64,000 nt of DNA from Streptomyces sp. SAI-127. GTDB taxonomy: Bacteria; Actinomycetota; Actinomycetes; Streptomycetales; Streptomycetaceae. Shown piece by piece: positions 8,327 through 16,888 of this stretch (positions are counted from its first letter, which is position 1; every line of letters begins with the position of its first letter). The notes beneath the pieces were generated by a model that saw only the letters and a program-made list of their open reading frames with translations, was not told where the DNA came from and did no database searches. The stretch lies in the NCBI RefSeq assembly GCF_029894425.1, contig NZ_JARXYJ010000001.1, positions 4,588,001 to 4,652,000 of the forward strand, in the 5' to 3' direction. The position numbers were made by a program, and so were the translations under genes.

Positions 8327-9601
8327 ATGCCCGCACTCACCCTTCGCGAGATCCTCGCCCTCGATCCCGTCCGCGCCGCCGAGCCCGAGCTGCTGGCCGG
8401 ACACACCGCTCTGGACCGCCCGGTGCGCTGGGTCCATTCCAGCGAGGTCTACGAGGGCGCGAACTTCCTGGACGGCGGTGAGCTGCTGCTCACCAACGGT
8501 TTCGGGCTGATGGACGCCGCCGAGGAGGTCCGTCGTCGTTACGTCCGCGAGCTGGCCTCCCGGGGCGTCGCCGGGCTGGCCGTGGAGGTCGGGCGGTCCC
8601 TGCCGGCGATGCCCGCCGAGGTGGTCGACGAGGCCCGCCGCCGTGAGCTGCCGCTGCTGGCCATGCACCGGGTCGTGCCCTTCGTCCGGATCACGGAGGC
8701 CGCCAACCGGGCGATCGTGGCTCGCGGGCTGTCGGGCCGTTCGGTCGTACGGCCATGGGGCGACGACCATACGGCGGCACTGCTCGCCGACCTGGCCGAC
8801 CGGGCGGCGCTGAATCAGCCGGAGGTGGAGGCGCGGGCGGCGCTCGCGGGCTTCCATCCCGGCCCCGGCGCCCGGCTGATCGGGGTGTCCCTGCACGGCA
8901 CGCGGGAGGTCGGGACGGTCGACCGCGCGGTACGGCTGCTCGGCGGTGCGGGCGTGCTGCGGGCCGCGTTCCCGGGTGACGTCCTGGCGCTGCTGTCCCT
9001 GCCCGGGGCGCGCCCCGGTGACCCCGTGAAAGCGGTGCAGGAAGCGTTCCGCAAGGCCGCCGATCCCGGGCTGACCGTGGCGGTGGGACACGCCGTCTCC
9101 GTCTCCCAGGGCGGCTGGCTGCGCTGGAGCGACACACTGCGGGCGGCTCGTACGACACTGGAGCTGGCGCTGACGGTCCCCGCGGCCGAACCGGCCTCCC
9201 CCGACGGCCCGTTGGTGACCTCGTCCCGGGCCCTGGCGCTGGAACGCGAACTGACGCGGGGCGGGGTGGACGCCAACCGGGAACGCCTCGCGGCGCTGGT
9301 GCAGCACACCCTGGGGCCGTTGCTGGCCTGGGAGGCGGCTCACCCGAGCGACCTGGTCCGCACCCTGGAGACCCACCTCCGCAACGGCTGCTCCCCGACC
9401 CGAACGGCGGCGCTGCTCCACATCGGCCGCCAGTCCCTGTACCAACGCCTGGAACGCATAGAGACGTTGCTGGGACTGGACATCAACGACTCGGACCTGC
9501 TGGGCGAGTTGCTGACGGCGACATGCGCCCACCGGGTGGTGGAGCGTTCCGAGTGGGCGCGTTCAGCCACCACGGCGCCGCACTTCAAACGAACCGCTTA
9601 A
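8327..9601 (+). CDS. PucR family transcriptional regulator
   Basis: 424 residues. The N-terminus MPALTLREILALD...LDRPVRWVHSSEVYEGANFLDGGELLLT is the PucR purine-catabolism domain. A GGDEF-like middle follows. The C-terminus has the PucR helix-turn-helix (HPSDLVRTLETHLRNGCSPTRTAALLHIGRQSLYQRLERIETLLG). The ATG at 8327 follows CGGGAGG. PucR proteins control purine or pyrimidine use. This one is divergent from the cytosine deaminase gene with 93 bp between, so that operon is the likely target. Its stop codon overlaps the stop of the convergent transglutaminase gene. Confidence 0.85.
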   Translation: MPALTLREILALDPVRAAEPELLAGHTALDRPVRWVHSSEVYEGANFLDGGELLLTNGFGLMDAAEEVRRRYVRELASRGVAGLAVEVGRSLPAMPAEVVDEARRRELPLLAMHRVVPFVRITEAANRAIVARGLSGRSVVRPWGDDHTAALLADLADRAALNQPEVEARAALAGFHPGPGARLIGVSLHGTREVGTVDRAVRLLGGAGVLRAAFPGDVLALLSLPGARPGDPVKAVQEAFRKAADPGLTVAVGHAVSVSQGGWLRWSDTLRAARTTLELALTVPAAEPASPDGPLVTSSRALALERELTRGGVDANRERLAALVQHTLGPLLAWEAAHPSDLVRTLETHLRNGCSPTRTAALLHIGRQSLYQRLERIETLLGLDINDSDLLGELLTATCAHRVVERSEWARSATTAPHFKRTA

Positions 9602-10497
9602 CGCAGTGTGACCAGGTGCGTCCCGTTGAAGGGCGCGTAACACGTGACCGTCGACGGCGTCCGCAGCACATCCTCCTCGGCGAACAGCTTCCGCGCGGCC
9701 TCGTACGACACGTCCCCGCTCACCACAGGCGCCACCCGGTCGTAGAACTCCCGCGACGCCTCGGGCAACGGCGTCCCCGGCTCGCCGTCGTCCTCACCCC
9801 AGACGTCCCACAACAGCGTCTCCACCTTGTTCAGCGCGGCGAGGTCGAGCCGGATGTTCCCGGCCACGAACCGCTCACCGAAGAAGGGCCCCTCGGTCGG
9901 CCGGTGCAGCCCGAACTCCGTCTCGTCCGCCCCGTCCTCCCGGATCGCCCGCCAGGCCTCCCCGGCGACGAGAAAACGTGACCGGGGGACATCCATCGGG
10001 TCGAAGTCCACGGGCCAGTTGGCGGTGATCCCGGGGTCGGTCAGCTGCGCGTCCGCGAGCAGCCAGCCCCGCTTCTCGTCCCAGTACTCGGTGACCACGT
10101 GGTCACCGTGGAAGCGGGTCGGCCAGAAGTAGTCGGCGAACCCGGACCGCAGCCGGGCCGGGATGCCGACATGGCGCAGCAACGAGACGTGCAGCAGCGT
10201 GAAGTCGCGGCAGATCCCGACGAACCGGTCGTCGGGCTCGCGGCGCACGGTCAGCGGGGCGTCGTTCCGCTCGACGATGATCCGCAGGACGTCGTCGATG
10301 TAGCGGGACTCCGCGTCGTTGTGCAGGCGGTCGGCCGGATGGGTGTGTCCGAAGAGCTCGCCCTCGACGCGATGGATCATCACATCCCGTACGACACGGG
10401 CCAGTCGACCGGCGTCGCGCGGCAGGTCGCCGTAGAGATGAGCGAGATCGCCCGGGTCGGAGAACGTGCTCTGGGCGGCGTAGAAGGAAAGGGACAC
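9598..10497 (-). CDS. Transglutaminase-like domain protein
   Basis: 299 residues from the GTG at 10497, chosen because GGGAGG lies five bases upstream. Earlier in-frame starts (to 10551) exist without a clear site. The transglutaminase-core triad is visible: Cys in DRFVGICRDFTLLHVSLLRH, His in FHGDHVVTEYWD, and Asp in GWLLADAQL. The family includes cysteine peptidases and acyl-transfer enzymes; the role of this soluble member is unknown. The gene converges on pucR; the two stop codons share the palindrome TTAA at 9598-9601. Confidence 0.75.
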   Translation of the reverse strand: MSLSFYAAQSTFSDPGDLAHLYGDLPRDAGRLARVVRDVMIHRVEGELFGHTHPADRLHNDAESRYIDDVLRIIVERNDAPLTVRREPDDRFVGICRDFTLLHVSLLRHVGIPARLRSGFADYFWPTRFHGDHVVTEYWDEKRGWLLADAQLTDPGITANWPVDFDPMDVPRSRFLVAGEAWRAIREDGADETEFGLHRPTEGPFFGERFVAGNIRLDLAALNKVETLLWDVWGEDDGEPGTPLPEASREFYDRVAPVVSGDVSYEAARKLFAEEDVLRTPSTVTCYAPFNGTHLVTLR

Positions 10498-10627
10498 GAC
10501 GGCCTCCCGAAAGGCGTCATCGACCACGTGTTCGATTACGGGCCGGCGCACCCCACCGTGTCAAAATCCGCCGCCGAATGTCCAGACGGCGCGGATCCCT
10601 GACCGTTCCCGTGCCGACCGGACGCTT

Positions 10628-11026
10628 CTATGCGTCCAGGATGTCCAGCAGCCGTTCGAAGCGCGCCCGCCACCCGGGCTCGGTCTCGCCCTCCCCCTCG
10701 TACTCGTGCGTGAAGCGCAGTACGGCCCCGGTCTCCCCGTCCCGCTCCAGATGGAACCGGACCCGGTCGCCCCGCTCCAGGGTGTACTCCGCGACCCGGT
10801 CCACGTCCCACGCCGTGACCTCCCCCTCCCCCAGGACCGGCAGCACGACCGCGCCGCCGAGCCGCGGCTCGAGCACCTCCACCCCGGTCCACCAGGCCCC
10901 CAGCCCCTCCACGGTGGCCACCGCCGGCCAGACCGTCTCCATGGGGGCCGGCAGCCGCACCAGGAAGTGCAGGATGCGGGTGCTGCCGTGGGTCTGGCTG
11001 CTGCCCTGCTCGACGGAACCGCTCAT
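10628..11026 (-). CDS. SRPBCC (polyketide cyclase/START-like) protein
   Basis: 132 residues, the normal length for a single SRPBCC domain. Recognisable parts are the opening HFLVRLPAPMETVWPAVATVEGLGAWW, a central beta-rich stretch, and the closing helix PGWRARFERLLDILDA. The fold forms a hydrophobic ligand pocket; the ligand is unknown. The gene lies downstream of the cytochrome c maturation operon but is separated from it by a strong terminator, so it is probably monocistronic. Confidence 0.75.
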   Translation of the reverse strand: MSGSVEQGSSQTHGSTRILHFLVRLPAPMETVWPAVATVEGLGAWWTGVEVLEPRLGGAVVLPVLGEGEVTAWDVDRVAEYTLERGDRVRFHLERDGETGAVLRFTHEYEGEGETEPGWRARFERLLDILDA

Positions 11027-11060
11027 GACACCAGGGTGGCGCGGAGCCCGGTTGCCCGCA

Positions 11061-11112
11061 CGGCGAAGGCCGGTTTCCCATGACCTGGGTCACGGGAAAC
11101 CGGCCTTCGCCG
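11061..11112 (-). terminator. Very strong hairpin after ccsB
   Basis: Two 19-bp arms (11061-11079 and 11094-11112) are perfectly complementary. They begin CGGCGAAGGCCGG and end with its complement. The 14-base loop contains a further TGACC/GGTCA pairing. The hairpin lies 10 bp beyond the ccsB stop and should end the four-gene ccs operon. Confidence 0.85.
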
Positions 11113-11121
11113 CACGTGGGT

Positions 11122-12222
11122 TCAGACGCCGGCGTAGGAGTGCTTGCCGGTGACGAAGATGTTGACGCCGTAGTAGTTGAACAGCCAGCAGCCGAAGGCG
11201 AGCATCGCCAGGTAGGCGGCCTTGCGGCCCTTCCAGCCGGCGGTGGCGCGGGCGTGCAGGTAGCAGGCGTAGGCGACCCAGGTGATGAACGACCAGGTCT
11301 CCTTGGGGTCCCAGCCCCAGTAGCGGCCCCATGCGTCACCGGCCCAGATCGCGCCCGCGATGATCGTGAACGTCCACAGCGGGAAGACGGCCGCGTTGAC
11401 GCGGTAGGCGAACTTGTCGAGGCTCGCGGAGGCGGGCAGCCGGTCCAGGACGGAGTTCGCGAACCTGCCGGGGGTGCCGCCGGACGCGATCTTGTTCTCG
11501 TAGCTGTCCTTGAAGAGGTACAGGATCGTGGCGACCGCGCCGACGTAGAAGACCGCGCCGCAGAAGATCGCGGTGGAGACGTGGATGTACAGCCAGTACG
11601 AGTGGAGGGCGGGAACCAACTGGTCGCTGGCGGTGTACAAGACAGTGACGGCCAGGCCGAGATCGAGGAGGACCGTGGTGATCAGGAACAGCCCGAGCCA
11701 GCGCACGTTCTTCTTCAGGGTCAGCAGCCCCAGGTACACGGCGACGGCCACCGTGGAGAAGGTGATGTTGAACTCGTACATGTTGCCCCAGGGCGCCCGC
11801 TCCACCGAGGCCGCGCGGGCGACGACCCCGGCGAGCTCGACGAGAAAGGCGAGCACCGTGAGGGAGATGGCGATACGCCCGTAGAGGTCGCCCTGCTCGT
11901 CCCCGCCGTGCGCACCGGGCCCGTCGGGCACGTTCCGCGAGCCGGCCGCGGACCGCACCACGACCTGCGGCCGCTCCAGTACGGCGGTGCTGCCGCCCTT
12001 GTTCACGGTGACGGCCGGCGCCTCGGCCTTGGCCTTCGCGTCGGCGGTGAGCGCGGCGGCGGTCCGGCCGACCTTGCTGCGACTGCCGAGGAGCCATTCG
12101 GCGATGTAGGCGAAGAAGGCCAGCGTGTAGACGGCCATCGACGAGTAGATCAGCGTGTTGCTGATGTTGGCGAGGTGCTCGTTGGTGGCGGTGGCCAACT
12201 CGGTTGCGGCGGCGAGAGTCAT
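11122..12222 (-). CDS. ccsB: Cytochrome c biogenesis protein CcsB (ResC/CcsA-like haem handling subunit)
   Basis: 366 residues, multi-spanning. It carries the tryptophan-rich WGRYWGWDPKETWSFITW motif that handles haem in the ResC/CcsA family, with membrane helices on both sides. With ResB it forms the System II complex that exports haem and attaches it to CxxCH apocytochromes outside the membrane. It is the last gene of tlpA-ccdA-resB-ccsB; its ATG overlaps the resB stop (ATGA). A 70-residue, less conserved hydrophilic stretch follows the first membrane segment. The product should support c-type cytochromes such as those of the bc1 complex. Confidence 0.9.
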   Translation of the reverse strand: MTLAAATELATATNEHLANISNTLIYSSMAVYTLAFFAYIAEWLLGSRSKVGRTAAALTADAKAKAEAPAVTVNKGGSTAVLERPQVVVRSAAGSRNVPDGPGAHGGDEQGDLYGRIAISLTVLAFLVELAGVVARAASVERAPWGNMYEFNITFSTVAVAVYLGLLTLKKNVRWLGLFLITTVLLDLGLAVTVLYTASDQLVPALHSYWLYIHVSTAIFCGAVFYVGAVATILYLFKDSYENKIASGGTPGRFANSVLDRLPASASLDKFAYRVNAAVFPLWTFTIIAGAIWAGDAWGRYWGWDPKETWSFITWVAYACYLHARATAGWKGRKAAYLAMLAFGCWLFNYYGVNIFVTGKHSYAGV

Positions 12223-13997
12223 TTCTCAGGCCTTTCGGCAGGTACGACTTGAGGGTCGGGGGTGGTTGGCTCGGTGCTCGGCTCCGGGGCGGGGTCGGCG
12301 ACCGGGGACTTGGCGGAGGGCGGGGTGTCGGGGGCTGCGTCGGAGTCGGGTGCCCCGGGCGCCTGGTCGTAGAGAACCCCCGCCAGTTCGCCCAGTTCCT
12401 CCGGCACCTTCGCCGACTCGCTGCGGCCGAGGCCGGCCATCTCCACGACCGTCACCCCGTCGGCGCCGCGCACCGCACGTACCCACACCCGGCGGCGCTG
12501 GATGAACAGGGACGCGGCGAGGCCGAAGATCGCGGTGAGGGCGCCGGCGAGGGCCCAGCCGCTGGCGGGCTGCTGGACGACCTGGAAGTTCGCCCACTGC
12601 TTGGTGCCCTCGTAAGTGACCGAACCGGCGCCGCCCGGGAGCTGCATGGTCTGGCCGGGCTTCAGGTTCTCCCTGAGCTGCGCGCCCTTGGAGTCCTTGA
12701 ACTCCTTCACATGCGACTTGTCGAGCTGGTACACGCTCTGCGGGATGCCGGAGTCGACGCCGAGGTCACCGTGGTACGGCGCGAGGTTGAGCACCGGGTT
12801 GTTCAGCGCGGGGAAGGTGGAGGCCGTCTCGCTGCCCTTGGTGTAGGTCGGCAGGAAGAAGGCCGAGATGCCCAGCTGTTCGCTGACGCCCTTGGGGTTC
12901 CTGTAGCCGTCGAGGACCTTGATCACACCGGTGGAGGTGACGTTGGAGTCGAGCGGCAGCATCGCCACGGCGTCGTGGAAGACGACGTTGCCCTTGCCGT
13001 CCCGCACGGTGATGAGGGGCGCGTAGCCGTGGGCGGTGAGGTAGACCTTCGCGTCGCCGATCTCCAGCGGCTCGTTGACCTTGACGAGGGTCTTGTGGTC
13101 CTTGCCGTAGGCGCCCTCGCTGTAGGTGATGGCGGCCTGGTAGAGGCGCGGGGTGCCCTTGTTGGGGCCGGAGGTCTCGTAGGTGCCGGTGAACTTGTTC
13201 AGAGTGAAGCTGAGCGGCACCAGATCGCCGGTGTCGAAGAGGTTCCCGGACTTGAAGTCGTCGTACTGGGTGAGGGTGTTGGAGAAGCCGTCGCCCTCGA
13301 CGACGAGTTTGTTGCCCTCGGACTTGAAGAGCTGGCCCCAGGCGAAGGCGGTCAGCATCACGATGAGCGCGATGTGGAAGGCGAGGTTGCCGACCTCGCG
13401 CAGATAGCCCTTCTCACCGGCGGCGTTGTCACCGGTGAGGTGGGCGCGGAAGCGCTTCTTCTTCAGCAGGGCGAGCGCTGCCTCGCGGACCTGCTCGGGC
13501 TCGGCCGTGGTGCGCCAGGTGGTGTAGGCGGGCAGCCGGGTCAGCCGCTTCGGGGCGCCCGGCGGACGGCTGCGCAGCTGCCCGACGAACTGCCAGGTCC
13601 GGGGCACGATGCAGCCGATGAGGGAGACGAACAGCAGGATGTAGATCGCGGAGAACCACACCGAGCTGTAGACGTGGAAGAGGCCGAGCTTGTCGTAGAC
13701 GTCCCCGAGGGTGGGGTTGTTCTTGACGAAGTCGGCGACCTTCGTGGCGTCGGTCCCGCTCTGCGGGATCAGCGAGCCGGGGATGGCACCGAGCGCCACC
13801 AGCAGGAGCAGCAGCAGCGCGACCCGCATGGAGGTCAGCTGGCGCCAGAACCAGCGGGCCCAGCCGACGACCCCCAGGGCGGGCATGCTCAGGCTCTCCG
13901 CGGGCGCGGTGGACAACTGGGAGCCCGCGGCGCCGAGGTCCTGGTCGCCGACGGGAGCGTCGGGGGTGGCGCGGGTGGCAGGTGTGGTCTTGCTCAT
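12219..13997 (-). CDS. resB: Cytochrome c biogenesis protein ResB
   Basis: 592 residues. A disordered N-terminus is followed by membrane helices (MRVALLLLLLVALGAIPG, then WFSAIYILLFVSLIGC and FHIALIVMLTAFAWG). A large extracytoplasmic domain comes next, then a last helix (GWALAGALTAIFGLAASLF) and a proline/aspartate-rich tail. The SLIPQSG and YSSVWFSAIY segments are typical of ResB. It is the partner of CcsB in haem delivery and ligation to apocytochrome c. It begins 3 bp after the ccdA stop and overlaps ccsB by 4 bp. Confidence 0.9.
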   Translation of the reverse strand: MSKTTPATRATPDAPVGDQDLGAAGSQLSTAPAESLSMPALGVVGWARWFWRQLTSMRVALLLLLLVALGAIPGSLIPQSGTDATKVADFVKNNPTLGDVYDKLGLFHVYSSVWFSAIYILLFVSLIGCIVPRTWQFVGQLRSRPPGAPKRLTRLPAYTTWRTTAEPEQVREAALALLKKKRFRAHLTGDNAAGEKGYLREVGNLAFHIALIVMLTAFAWGQLFKSEGNKLVVEGDGFSNTLTQYDDFKSGNLFDTGDLVPLSFTLNKFTGTYETSGPNKGTPRLYQAAITYSEGAYGKDHKTLVKVNEPLEIGDAKVYLTAHGYAPLITVRDGKGNVVFHDAVAMLPLDSNVTSTGVIKVLDGYRNPKGVSEQLGISAFFLPTYTKGSETASTFPALNNPVLNLAPYHGDLGVDSGIPQSVYQLDKSHVKEFKDSKGAQLRENLKPGQTMQLPGGAGSVTYEGTKQWANFQVVQQPASGWALAGALTAIFGLAASLFIQRRRVWVRAVRGADGVTVVEMAGLGRSESAKVPEELGELAGVLYDQAPGAPDSDAAPDTPPSAKSPVADPAPEPSTEPTTPDPQVVPAERPEK

Positions 13998-14000
13998 GGA

Positions 14001-14774
14001 TCAGATCCCCACAGTGAAGCCGGCGGACCAGGACTGGACGTCCTGCACGAGGCGGTCCCACGCGCCGGTCAGCAGCAGCAGTCCGGTCACGATCATCATG
14101 GTGCCGCCGATGCGCATGACCCAGACGTAGTGGCGCTTGACCCAGCCGAAGGCGCCGAGCGCCTTGCGGAAGGCGACCGCGGCGAGCACGAAGGGCAGGC
14201 CGAGGCCGAGGCAGTAGGCGACGGTCAGTATGGCACCGCGGCCCGCGCTGCCCTGCTGGGAGGACAGGGCGATCACCGAGGCGAGCGTGGGGCCGATGCA
14301 GGGGGTCCAGCCGATGCCGAACAGCGCGCCGAGCAGCGGGGCACCGACCAGGCCCATGGTGGGCCGGTTGTGGAAGCGGAACTCCCGCTGGGTCATCCAG
14401 GGCATCAGGCCCATGAAGAAGACGCCCATGAGGATCATGAGCCCGCCCAGCACCTTGGACAGCACGCTCTGGTTCTCCTGGAGCGTCTGGCCGAAGTAGC
14501 CGAACAGCGCCCCGCTGGAGACGAACACCGCGGTGAAGCCGAGCACGAACAGGGAGGCGCCCGCGACCATCCGGCCGCGCCGGGCCTCGGCCAGGTCGGT
14601 GCCGGTGACGCCGGTGACGTAGGACAGATAGCCCGGGACCAGCGGCAGGACGCAGGGCGAGAAGAAGGAGACCAGGCCGCCGAGGACCGCGATGGGCAGG
14701 GCGAGGAGCATCGCGCCGTTGAGGACGGTGCCGTTGTAGCCCGTTTCGGCGGCGAGCGTGACGACTGCGCTCAC
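14001..14774 (-). CDS. ccdA: CcdA thiol-disulfide transporter for cytochrome c maturation
   Basis: 257 residues and about six membrane helices. The two redox cysteines sit in FFSPCVLPLVPGYLSYVTG and GWTPCIGPTL, the defining CcdA/DsbD-beta motifs. CcdA passes electrons from cytoplasmic thioredoxin across the membrane, here presumably to the TlpA/ResA-like lipoprotein encoded 1 bp upstream. The spacing and order (tlpA, ccdA, resB, ccsB) show one operon. Confidence 0.92.
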   Translation of the reverse strand: MSAVVTLAAETGYNGTVLNGAMLLALPIAVLGGLVSFFSPCVLPLVPGYLSYVTGVTGTDLAEARRGRMVAGASLFVLGFTAVFVSSGALFGYFGQTLQENQSVLSKVLGGLMILMGVFFMGLMPWMTQREFRFHNRPTMGLVGAPLLGALFGIGWTPCIGPTLASVIALSSQQGSAGRGAILTVAYCLGLGLPFVLAAVAFRKALGAFGWVKRHYVWVMRIGGTMMIVTGLLLLTGAWDRLVQDVQSWSAGFTVGI

Positions 14775-14775
14775 G

Positions 14776-15384
14776 TCACTTCTCCGCGAGGACCGGGTTG
14801 ATCATCTTGCGCAGCTTGCTCTCGCTGAGCGCGGCCAGCGAGCGGGCGGCGATCTTGCCGTCCCGGTCGATGACGAGCGTGGAGGGCACGGCCTGCGGGT
14901 TGAGGGTGCCCTTGGCGAAACGGAGCATCAGCTTGCCCGTCGGGTCGTACAGGCTGGGGAAGGTGATGCCCATGTCCTTCTCGAAGGCGCGGGCGTTCTG
15001 GACGCTGGTGTCGCGGGTGTTGACCCCGACGAACTGCACGTCCTGGCCCTTGAGCTGCTTGGAGACCGCCTCGAGGTTGGGCGCCTCGGCCCGGCAGGGG
15101 GCGCACCAGGAACCCCACATGTTCAGGACGACGACCTTGCCCTTGAAGTCGGCGACGTCGAGCTGTCCCCCGTCGACGGTCTTGCCGGACAGGTCGGGGG
15201 CGGTGCCCCGGTCCCCCGGCTCGGCGGTGGAGATGCCGTCCGCGCCCATGATGAAGTTGGTGTCGCCGCCTCCGCCCGAGGTGCCGCCCGAGCTGCAGGC
15301 GGACAGGGTCAGCGCTGCGGCTGCGGCACCCGCGGTGAGCAGGGTGGTACGGACTCGGGAGCGGCTACGACTGGCGGCACTCAT
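14776..15384 (-). CDS. TlpA/ResA-like thioredoxin-fold lipoprotein
   Basis: 202 residues. A lipoprotein signal ends at LTLSAC (cysteine at 30). A glycine/serine linker follows, then a TlpA-type thioredoxin domain with the active site GSWCAPCRAEAPNL. Anchored outside the membrane, it should reduce the CxxCH cysteines of apocytochrome c so haem can be attached, using electrons from CcdA. It is the first gene of the ccs operon. The RGTAPDLSGKTVDGGQLDVADFKGKVVVLN stretch is typical of the family's N-terminal hairpin. Confidence 0.9.
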   Translation of the reverse strand: MSAASRSRSRVRTTLLTAGAAAAALTLSACSSGGTSGGGGDTNFIMGADGISTAEPGDRGTAPDLSGKTVDGGQLDVADFKGKVVVLNMWGSWCAPCRAEAPNLEAVSKQLKGQDVQFVGVNTRDTSVQNARAFEKDMGITFPSLYDPTGKLMLRFAKGTLNPQAVPSTLVIDRDGKIAARSLAALSESKLRKMINPVLAEK

Positions 15385-15418
15385 GTGAAAAGTTTCGCAT
15401 GCCCGTTCTGGGGATCTT

Positions 15419-15437
15419 GCCCACCCCCCTTGTGGGC
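15419..15437 (-). terminator. Short hairpin between the deacetylase-like gene and tlpA
   Basis: GCCCAC (15419-15424) pairs with GTGGGC (15432-15437). It lies just after the stop of the deacetylase-like gene and may partly separate it from the ccs operon. Confidence 0.4.
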
Positions 15438-15450
15438 GGAAACCCGCATT

Positions 15451-16713
15451 TCAGGCGGCGTTCGACGAGGTCGCCGAGGTGTCCTTGAGGAACCCGTTCC
15501 AGCCACCCACCGGCTCCTGGCCGACGTCGAGCGTACGGAGCTTGGCGAGGACCTCCGGCTTCTGGACGTCCATCCAGTCGACGAACTGCCGGAAGGAGAC
15601 CATGCGGATGTCCGCGCCCTTCTCCTTCTCCTGCGCGATGTGGGTGAAGGCCCGCTCGACGGCGTCCATGTAGATGCCGCCGTTCCAGTGCTCGAAGTGG
15701 TTGCCGACGAAGAAGGGGGCGCGGTTGGTCTCGTAGGCCCGCTTGAAGCCGGAGATGTAGGCGTCGGCGGACTGCTCGCGCCAGGCCGGGTAGTTGTAGG
15801 CGGGCGCGTTGGTCGAGTTGATCGACTGGTTGGCGAGCATGTTGTAGTCCATGGACAGGACCTCGAAGCTGCGGCCGGGGAAAGGTATCGCCTGCAGGGG
15901 GAGGTCCCAGATGCCGTTCTTCTTCTCGGGCCAGACCTGACGGCCGCCGGGCGAGGAGGCGTCGTAGCGCCAGCCGAGCTCGCGGGCGGTCGGCAGCAGG
16001 TTGTTCTGGCCGAGCAGACAGGGGGTGCGGCCGCCGACGAGTTCCTTCTCGTAGTCGAAGGGCAGCGCGGGCAGGTCGGTCCAGCCGGTGTTGGTCCGCC
16101 ACTCCTTGACGAAAGCTTTCGCCTGCGCGATCTCCGAGCGCCATTGAGCCGGCGTCCAGTTGCCCACGGTGCCGTAGCCGGAGCAGAAGTGGCCGTTGAA
16201 GTGGGTGCCTATCTCGTGCCCCTCGAGCCAGGCCCGGCGGACGTTGGTGAGGGTCGCCTTGACGTGCTCGTCGGTGAGGTAGCCGATGTCCGAGGCGCCA
16301 CGGGGGTTGTTCGGGGGGTCGTAGAGCCGCTTCTTCGACTCGGGCAGCAGATACAGCCCGGAGAGGAAGAAGGTCATGTGCGCGTCGTGCTTCTTGGCGA
16401 GGTCGAGGAAGCGCGGGAAGAGGCCGTTGCCGACCTCGCCGGCGCCGTCCCAGGAGAAGATCACGAACTGCGGCGGGGTCTGACCGGGCTCCAGCGGCAC
16501 CGGTTTGCCGGGCTGGCGGGGCTGCTTGCCGGTGAAGGAGGTGGAGCCGTCACCGATGGGCCGGGCCGTCGGCGTCGGCGCGTGCGTGGGCTTGGAACCC
16601 GAGGTGTGGGTCACCCCGTCCGACCCGGTGAGGGTTCCGCAGCCCGAGAGCCCCACGGCGGCCGCGGCGCCCGCACCGATACCTATTGCTCCCCTTCGGG
16701 TGAGAGAGTGCAT
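15451..16713 (-). CDS. Polysaccharide deacetylase-like lipoprotein (Tat-type signal)
   Basis: 420 residues from the ATG at 16713 (a GTG at 16731 is in frame but lacks a better ribosome site). The signal LTRRGAIGIGAGAAAAVGLSGC has a twin arginine and a lipobox, so the protein is probably Tat-exported and lipid-anchored. A threonine/proline-rich linker follows. The catalytic half has NodB-like landmarks: FVIFSWDGAGE, DAHMTFFLSGLYLL and the histidine pair in GHEIGTHFNGHFC. The usual second Asp of the NodB TxDD motif reads SWDG here, so activity on a cell-wall polymer is plausible but not certain. It sits 66 bp upstream of the ccs operon on the same strand. Confidence 0.7.
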   Translation of the reverse strand: MHSLTRRGAIGIGAGAAAAVGLSGCGTLTGSDGVTHTSGSKPTHAPTPTARPIGDGSTSFTGKQPRQPGKPVPLEPGQTPPQFVIFSWDGAGEVGNGLFPRFLDLAKKHDAHMTFFLSGLYLLPESKKRLYDPPNNPRGASDIGYLTDEHVKATLTNVRRAWLEGHEIGTHFNGHFCSGYGTVGNWTPAQWRSEIAQAKAFVKEWRTNTGWTDLPALPFDYEKELVGGRTPCLLGQNNLLPTARELGWRYDASSPGGRQVWPEKKNGIWDLPLQAIPFPGRSFEVLSMDYNMLANQSINSTNAPAYNYPAWREQSADAYISGFKRAYETNRAPFFVGNHFEHWNGGIYMDAVERAFTHIAQEKEKGADIRMVSFRQFVDWMDVQKPEVLAKLRTLDVGQEPVGGWNGFLKDTSATSSNAA

Positions 16714-16820
16714 GCTTCCCCGATTCGTCACGTTCTCTGGTGGTCACCCAGTCAGAGGAGACGAGGAGGGGGAGGGTTCCGGCACAATTTGCGGATTCGG
16801 TAACAGAGGGGCCGCGCCGC

Positions 16821-16883
16821 CGCGCCCCTTCAGGGGCGCGGGGAACTGCGCGACCAGCCACAACGGACCGGCAGTTCCCCGCG
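16821..16883. terminator. Nested hairpins containing dispersed repeat copy B
   Basis: Two overlapping hairpins share an arm: CGCGCCCC (16821-16828) with GGGGCGCG (16833-16840), and CGCGGGGAACTGC (16837-16849) with its exact complement at 16871-16883. They lie 5 bp beyond the stop of the histidine phosphatase gene and should end that transcript. The two foldings are mutually exclusive. Copy B of the dispersed repeat covers 16831-16859, in reverse orientation to copy A. Confidence 0.65.
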
Positions 16884-16888
16884 AACCG

